From the NCBI GenBank assembly GCA_905147135.1, contig LR990042.1, forward strand, positions 15,367,545 through 15,431,544: a stretch of DNA of 64,000 bases, in the 5' to 3' direction. The notes beneath the pieces are model-generated. The model had not been told where the DNA came from. It ran no database searches and saw only the letters and a program-made list of their open reading frames with translations. How positions within the stretch are numbered: position 1 is the stretch's first letter; every line of letters starts with the position of its first letter. Both the position numbers and the translations under genes were made by a program. The stretch comes from Blastobasis lacticolella (lineage: Eukaryota > Arthropoda > Insecta > Lepidoptera > Blastobasidae). Of this stretch, positions 63,782 to 64,000 are shown piece by piece.

Positions 63782-64000
63782 TTCTGCCTTTCCTCACGGT
63801 AATTTTGGTAAGAAACGATTATCGTACGTTATTCAATGTAGATTCGTTTGTTCTTTAAAAATACAACAATGAGAGTGGTAAGGAGAACAGGAAGAATGAG
63901 GCTTGGCTCGATTCGCTTCCGCGCAGTACCCGCAGGATGGTGGACCATCTTATCATTCTCTCTCTTTCTCTCTGTCGTTCGTACTTTTTATCATATCGAA

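Noticed and set aside
1..64000. CRISPR array, rRNA genes or bacterial-type operons
   Set aside because: No regularly spaced identical repeats with unique spacers, no rRNA-like sequence, and the gene structure is clearly eukaryotic with introns.

Overview
The window reads as nuclear genomic DNA of a lepidopteran insect (moth or butterfly). The base composition is AT-rich, ACCTACCT-type simple sequence is common, and many copies of lepidopteran-type SINEs and LINE 3' ends are present. The single-copy genes are short, intron-containing insect genes with canonical splice sites. Most of the DNA is transposable-element debris.

Layout. Bases 1-35,400 hold almost only mobile DNA: a 3' LINE fragment; a nearly full-length LINE on the minus strand (about 1,393-6,447) lying between two 345-bp direct repeats; a second LINE with another LINE nested inside it (9,548-11,634); RTE-like pieces; a decayed piggyBac transposase (about 16,600-17,700); a 16-bp minisatellite; a 3-kb element with inverted ends (26,025-29,034); a 1.75-kb TA-flanked inverted-repeat element (31,499-33,247); and a LINE inserted in a short retroposon (33,739-35,250). 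I could not assign a host protein-coding gene in this part, though two GC-rich islands (24,340-24,500 and 29,320-29,770) could be promoters or exons.

From 35.4 kb to the right end, four cuticular-protein genes of the RR-1 (CPR) type lie on the minus strand: 35,407-38,232; 46,179-46,865; 55,648-59,374; and 62,500-63,638. They share one architecture. A very short first coding exon (9, 9 or 3 nt where found) ends at phase 0. A second exon encodes the signal peptide. A phase-2 intron then falls just before the chitin-binding RR domain. Three have recognisable promoters. They look like a local paralogous cluster that builds secreted chitin-binding cuticle proteins. In plus orientation between them is an EFCAB10-like gene (45,043-45,705; DPY30/RIIa-like docking segment plus a degenerate EF-hand). 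Between CPR genes 2 and 3 lie the last three exons of a minus-strand gene I do not recognise (52,528-54,385).

The introns and spacers of the cluster carry mobile DNA too: a retroelement C-terminal fragment inside intron 1 of CPR gene 1, a TTAA-flanked piggyBac-like MITE inside intron 2 of CPR gene 3, a tandem duplication that made a dead copy of exon 2 of CPR gene 3, a 3.84-kb element with perfect 31-bp ends, and a tail-to-tail pair of tRNA-derived SINEs. All positions come from reading the sequence and the conceptual translations; family names come from recognised motifs, without database searches.
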